The position numbers and the translations under genes are program-made. A model generated the notes under the pieces. It was not told where the DNA came from and searched no databases. It saw nothing but the letters and a program-made list of their open reading frames with translations. 64,000 bases of DNA from Saxidomus purpurata (Eukaryota; Mollusca; Bivalvia; Venerida; Veneridae): positions 17,716,351-17,780,350 of the forward strand of contig JAFMSR010000003.1 of assembly GCA_022818135.1 (NCBI GenBank), read 5' to 3'. Of the stretch, positions 62,701 through 64,000 are shown in pieces; position 1 is the stretch's first letter; every line of letters begins with the position of its first letter.

Positions 62701-64000
62701 GTTTCACATAGAGTATTATATGTGATTTAATGGTGTGATAATCCACAGGGGTGATGCTCCCGTCATGGCACATATGTGGGAATATTGTGTTGCCAGCTTA
62801 ACACTTGGGTAAAACTTTTTCTTCTGCCTTTATCTCTCCAGTTGGTGAGTATGTTGCATGTAACCGCTTAGCTTCTAATATGTGGTGATTAGTCATGTCT
62901 TCGCCTTTTTCCCCTCACTTGAAAAATTGAACTATGATTGATTCATTTCGGTCATTTCAGTAAGATTTTGCACACAAGATGTGTAACACATAGCTCAGGA
63001 GAGGTGTAACACATAGCTCAGGAGGTGTAACACAGCTCACGAGGTGTAAAGGTGTAACACATAGCTCACGAGAGGTGTAACACATAGCTCACGAGAGGTG
63101 TAGCACATAGCTCAGGAGAGATGTAACACATAGCTCACGAGAGGTGTAACACATAGCTCACTTGAGGTGTAGCACATAGCTCAGGAGAGATGTAACACAT
63201 AGCCCAGGAGAGGTGTAACACATAGCTCACGAGAGGTGTAACACATAGCTCACGAGAGGTGTAACACATAGCTCACAGAGGTGTAACACTAGCTCACGAG
63301 AGGTGTAACACTTAGCTCACAGAGGTGTAAACATAGCTCACAAGAGGTGTAACACATAGCTCACGAGAGGTGTAACACATAGCTCACGAGATGTGTAGCA
63401 GGTATAGGTGCAAAATATCTTAATTGCTGGAATGGTTTTTAAATAATAAGTGGGATATTTTAGTTATTACGGTTGCTATGAAGCCAAATTGTTAGGAAAT
63501 GTTTAAGCTTATGACCTGTAGTAGATCTTACGGACGTTATTTTGGTTGAGCAATCATCTTGCACTAAATGTTGTATTATTCTAAAATTAATGTATGTGGC
63601 ACTTGCGCGTATTCTGTATCTCATCCTTTAAGCACACCAAAACCCGGCATTTTGGGATTGCACCTGTATAGAATGGTTAACTTGGACACCTACAGTTATA
63701 CAATTTGGTTACCTGTGATTCATATTTTTTTCAAGGTTTTGCTCAGTTTCTTGATACCGGTTAGTTTGTATTTTTATTTCCTCCAATATTGAAGAGTGAG
63801 TCTACCAAAGACTGTTTAAATAGCAGGGCAAAGGCGAGCGGTGTTGTAGAGGTTTAGGTGTCTGCCGCTCATCCCGGAGGTTGCGGGTTCGAGCTCCACC
63901 AAGGTCAGGACCGTACCTCCTCATATGACACCAGTACTGGTTTTTTCCAGGAAGCAGACTCAAGAGTGACTCGAAAAGCTCAAAGTTTTCTTCACAATCG
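35424..64000 (+). CDS. CPT1: Carnitine O-palmitoyltransferase 1 (5' part of gene, continues past edge)
   Basis: Transfers long-chain acyl groups from CoA to carnitine at the mitochondrial outer membrane, the malonyl-CoA-controlled entry step of fatty-acid oxidation. Coding exons: 35455-35595 (ATG at 35455), 45574-45710, 47876-48050, 48373-48474, 49053-49190, 50096-50173, 50747-50854, 51386-51585, 52675-52831, 54430-54477, 55069-55176, 55513-55538, then one of 58184-58246, 60276-60341 or 62749-62808. All borders are GT-AG and phases join without a break. The start [20 protein letters not shown] is the conserved regulatory N-terminus. Two membrane segments follow (about residues 60-78 and 104-124), then [20 protein letters not shown] (residues 234-253), RSFQKILDD, and the catalytic EHSW (H471, equal to H473 of human CPT1A). 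The acceptor at 35423 implies an upstream non-coding exon. Identification is secure; the C-terminal part is outside the window. Confidence 0.97.
35596..36964 (+). other. CPT1 first coding intron, part before the transposon
   Basis: Intron sequence, AT-rich, with no exon or clear repeat. The whole intron (35596-45573) is about 10 kb, half of it a DNA transposon. Confidence 0.6.
37138..41195 (+). CDS. Transposase-like protein of the intronic DNA transposon, 4 exons, 640 aa
   Basis: Exons 37138-37155, 38114-39467, 39941-40235 and 40940-41195 join at GT-AG borders in one open frame of 641 codons including TGA. The N-terminus is acidic (DDE/DSD-rich). A cysteine cluster CGCQRAC and a second, CATCEKM, look metal-binding. 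The C-terminal half has an RNase-H-like pattern: FDF (D369), [13 protein letters not shown] (D454) and [11 protein letters not shown] (D496), candidate catalytic acids. Proteins with the HADN-GQNKN motif are common in cnidarian and mollusc genomes and are usually left unnamed; its place between TIRs argues that it is the transposase. No stop or frameshift was seen, so the copy may be young. Codon use is AT-rich like the surroundings. Confidence 0.82.
37644..37750 (+). repeat. tRNA-like insertion in the transposase intron 1
   Basis: GTAGCCGAATGGTCTAATGC matches a class-II tRNA A-box region and GAGTTCAAAACC a degraded B-box 70 bases on. The missing acceptor-stem pairing and poor T-loop make it a SINE or tRNA pseudogene rather than a working tRNA. 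Confidence 0.5.
39573..39725 (+). repeat. tRNA-derived SINE (SINE-B) in transposase intron 2
   Basis: Starts CCCGCCTCTGTACTCGAGTG, has a B-box-like CAGTTTGAGCCCTATTACCA, then GAGAAAGTTGTCAGTTTCTT, matching the copies at 7780-7985 and 14150-14312. Confidence 0.6.
40301..40498 (+). repeat. tRNA-derived SINE (SINE-A) in transposase intron 3
   Basis: The head has CCGCTCATCCCGGAGGTTG and the B-box GTGGGTTCGAGCCCCAAT. The body is CTCATATGACACCAGTACTG and the tail TTTTTCACAATCGAGC then AAATAAATTAGTATAAAC. A second copy starts near 63825 and runs off the window. Confidence 0.8.
41972..42120 (-). repeat. Direct repeat, copy 1: 3' UTR, ATTAAA, poly(A) and GATA tract
   Basis: On the minus strand it reads TTTTAGGAAGCTC..., then an ATTAAA signal about 28 nt before a poly(A) tract, then (GATA)n. 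Apart from tract lengths it is practically identical to 43156-43304. It forms the 3' end of the zinc-knuckle retrocopy. Confidence 0.85.
42251..43153 (-). pseudogene. 5'-truncated retrocopy with two CCHC zinc knuckles
   Basis: An intronless minus-strand frame runs from the edge of a GATA tract (stop TAA just upstream near 43153, no initiating ATG in the first 100 codons) to a TAA/TAG near 42251. It contains [14 protein letters not shown] and, close to the C-terminus, [14 protein letters not shown], both C-x2-C-x4-H-x4-C knuckles, plus extra CxxC pairs. A probable coiled coil ([14 protein letters not shown]) lies between them. Knuckle proteins of this kind include LINE ORF1/Gag proteins and cellular nucleic-acid-binding proteins. 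The missing 5' end, 3' UTR and poly(A) mark it as a retroposed copy. It lies inside the CPT1 intron in antisense orientation. Confidence 0.7.
43156..43304 (-). repeat. Direct repeat, copy 2: solo 3' UTR end with poly(A) and GATA tract
   Basis: The same sequence as 41972-42120, 1.18 kb away and in the same orientation, but without the coding part. It is probably an earlier, very short retrocopy of the same transcript, into whose GATA target the longer copy was inserted. Confidence 0.8.
43305..45573 (+). other. Rest of the CPT1 first coding intron
   Basis: No exon. A MITE-like segment with inverted ends of the CTGTAAATCAGG / CCACTTTACAG type is at about 43621-43806. No other repeat border was recognised. 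Confidence 0.5.
46055..47112. repeat. TIR element with ~170 bp tandem units (CPT1 intron)
   Basis: Inverted ends TACCCCCACAAA (left) and TTTGTGGGGGTA (right). Inside, units with TCCGGACTGTAACTTTGTC, GATTTTAAAATAAT and AGGTCAAGGTCACACTTAGA repeat about four times. They are the reverse complement type of the units at 12861-13468, so the two are related although their termini differ. It ends in GACAGCTCTTGTT, as does the element at 2051-3276. Confidence 0.78.
51600..51800. mobile_element. MITE directly behind the CPT1 exon at 51386-51585
   Basis: The left end is TACTGTCAATTAGGTAATTT and the right end AATATTACCCAATTTACAGTA, inverted with TA at each border. It starts within 20 bp of the splice donor at 51586. 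A related left end (ATAAATTGGGTAATTTTCAT) occurs at 14683. Confidence 0.65.
52195..52544. mobile_element. MITE with AAAGRGGCACTCCCTA ends
   Basis: Left TTAAAGAGGCACTCCCTA and right TAGGGAGTGCCCCTTTAA form an 18-bp inverted repeat with one mismatch. It is non-coding and lies in the CPT1 intron between exons 51386-51585 and 52675-52831. Confidence 0.75.
52913..53860. repeat. Diverged tandem-unit repeat with long poly-C tracts
   Basis: Starts TTAGCTCGACTTTTC, like the left end at 2051. Units with CTTGTTTACCATCAT, CTACAGACAGGTC and AATTATGGCCCTTTTTGAC recur four to five times. Uninterrupted C runs occupy 53626-53671 (46 bases) and 53696-53728 (33 bases), with shorter ones near 52973-52999 and 53165. 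A matching right end was not found. Confidence 0.7.
54649..54860 (+). repeat. tRNA-derived SINE (SINE-D) with shared tail
   Basis: The head is GCAGCCTTGGTGCAGTAGTT and the B-box region CCCGGGTTCGATCTCCGCC. The body is unlike the other SINEs, but the tail GAGTGATTAATATAAGTT ... AAATAAATTAGTGTAAA matches that at 30657-30915. Confidence 0.75.
55513..55538 (+). CDS. CPT1: CPT1 26-nt microexon carrying the catalytic histidine
   Basis: Bounded by TTTTAG and GTAAGT. It encodes IGFNAEHS plus two bases of the next Trp codon. H471 is the counterpart of the active-site H473 of human and rat CPT1A. The Trp codon is completed by the first base (G) of whichever of the three following alternative exons is used. 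Confidence 0.93.
55539..58183 (+). other. CPT1 intron before alternative exon a
   Basis: 2.6 kb without a recognised repeat border or further exon copy. I looked for the DAP...H(L/M)WE pattern in it and found none. Confidence 0.5.
58184..58246 (+). CDS. CPT1: CPT1 alternative exon a (63 nt)
   Basis: Acceptor TTTTTCCAG, donor GG|GTATAC. It completes Trp473 and encodes [20 protein letters not shown], ending with two bases of a Gly codon. It is homologous to human CPT1A residues 476-497, including P479 and the HLWE histidine (H483). It is one residue shorter than the usual form. It enters and leaves in the same phase as exons b and c. Confidence 0.88.
58247..60275 (+). other. CPT1 intron between alternative exons a and b
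   Basis: 2.0 kb without a recognised repeat or exon. Confidence 0.5.
60276..60341 (+). CDS. CPT1: CPT1 alternative exon b (66 nt)
   Basis: Acceptor ATTTTACAG, donor GG|GTATGAG. It encodes [20 protein letters not shown] and LG. Its length equals that of the vertebrate segment and its first residues (ADAPI-AHLWEF) are the most canonical of the three, so it may be the ancestral form. Confidence 0.9.
60949..61675. repeat. Tandem-unit repeat with GCTCAGCTGAGC start, in CPT1 intron
   Basis: Begins TTAGCTCAGCTGAGCACGAA and ends CAGGTGAGCAATATAGGGCC plus CTTGTTTT. About 3.5 units of roughly 140 bp contain CCTTGTGTATGCAATAGAGG, CTTCATGAAAC and ACTAGGTCACC. A 19-base C run lies at 61001-61019. It sits between alternative exons b and c. 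Confidence 0.78.
62749..62808 (+). CDS. CPT1: CPT1 alternative exon c (60 nt)
   Basis: Acceptor ATCCACAG, donor GG|GTAAAA. It encodes [19 protein letters not shown] and an incomplete Gly codon. It is two residues shorter than exon b. Met replaces the Leu of HLWE. The phase is identical to exons a and b. Confidence 0.88.
62979..63402. repeat. Minisatellite, ~23-bp unit
   Basis: About 18 copies of GAGGTGTAACACATAGCTCAC with small variations (ACGA, AGGA, CTTG). It begins about 170 bp after the donor of CPT1 alternative exon c. Confidence 0.92.
63825..64000 (+). repeat. tRNA-derived SINE (SINE-A), cut by the window edge
   Basis: CCGCTCATCCCGGAGGTTGC, B-box GCGGGTTCGAGCTCCACC, and CTCATATGACACCAGTACTG match the copy at 40301-40498. 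The window ends in the TTCACAATCG part of the tail. Confidence 0.82.

Noticed and set aside
62979..63402. Short regular repeats resembling a CRISPR array
   Set aside because: A head-to-tail minisatellite with no unique spacers.

Overview
This is a piece of a large, AT-rich, repeat-packed animal genome. Genes are split by introns of 0.3 to 10 kb with GT-AG borders, and coding sequence is only a few percent of the window. The repeat types point to a mollusc, most likely a marine bivalve: TIR elements filled with tandem 140-190 bp units, tRNA-derived SINEs, hAT, Tc1-like and TTAA MITEs, and an RT lineage I associate with bivalve and coral genomes. That assignment is inference; no species was identified.

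Layout, left to right. (1) 1-141 is the 3' end of a plus-strand gene ending in a SOCS box, followed by 3' UTR and intergenic sequence. (2) 7260-16052, minus strand, is a ten-exon gene for a 427-residue ER-lumenal JmjC (cupin-type) dioxygenase. It has a signal peptide, an HxD...H iron triad, one EF-hand and a C-terminal KHDEL retrieval signal. I joined all ten exons by hand and the frame is open throughout. A hAT-type MITE sits directly on its stop codon. (3) 16.8-35.4 kb is a transposon-rich desert. Its main structure is an interval of about 10.3 kb (19983-30273) bounded by 176-bp inverted repeats and TTAA, containing a LINE that is itself interrupted by a Penelope-like RT element, plus a TTAA MITE. 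(4) 35424 to the right edge, plus strand, is the carnitine O-palmitoyltransferase 1 (CPT1) gene. Twelve constitutive coding exons are followed by three tandem, phase-compatible versions of the next exon; the 3' end lies outside the window. Its 10-kb first coding intron holds a complete-looking 4989-bp DNA transposon (28-bp TIRs, four-exon 640-codon transposase-like gene) and a 5'-truncated zinc-knuckle retrocopy.

The most interesting system is the triplicated alternative exon of CPT1. Each copy replaces the stretch just after the catalytic histidine, including the proline equivalent to human CPT1A P479, a position known to affect malonyl-CoA inhibition. One gene could therefore make three enzymes with different fuel-sensing behaviour. 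CPT1 acts at the mitochondrial outer membrane and the JmjC protein in the ER lumen; nothing in the sequence links the two genes functionally.
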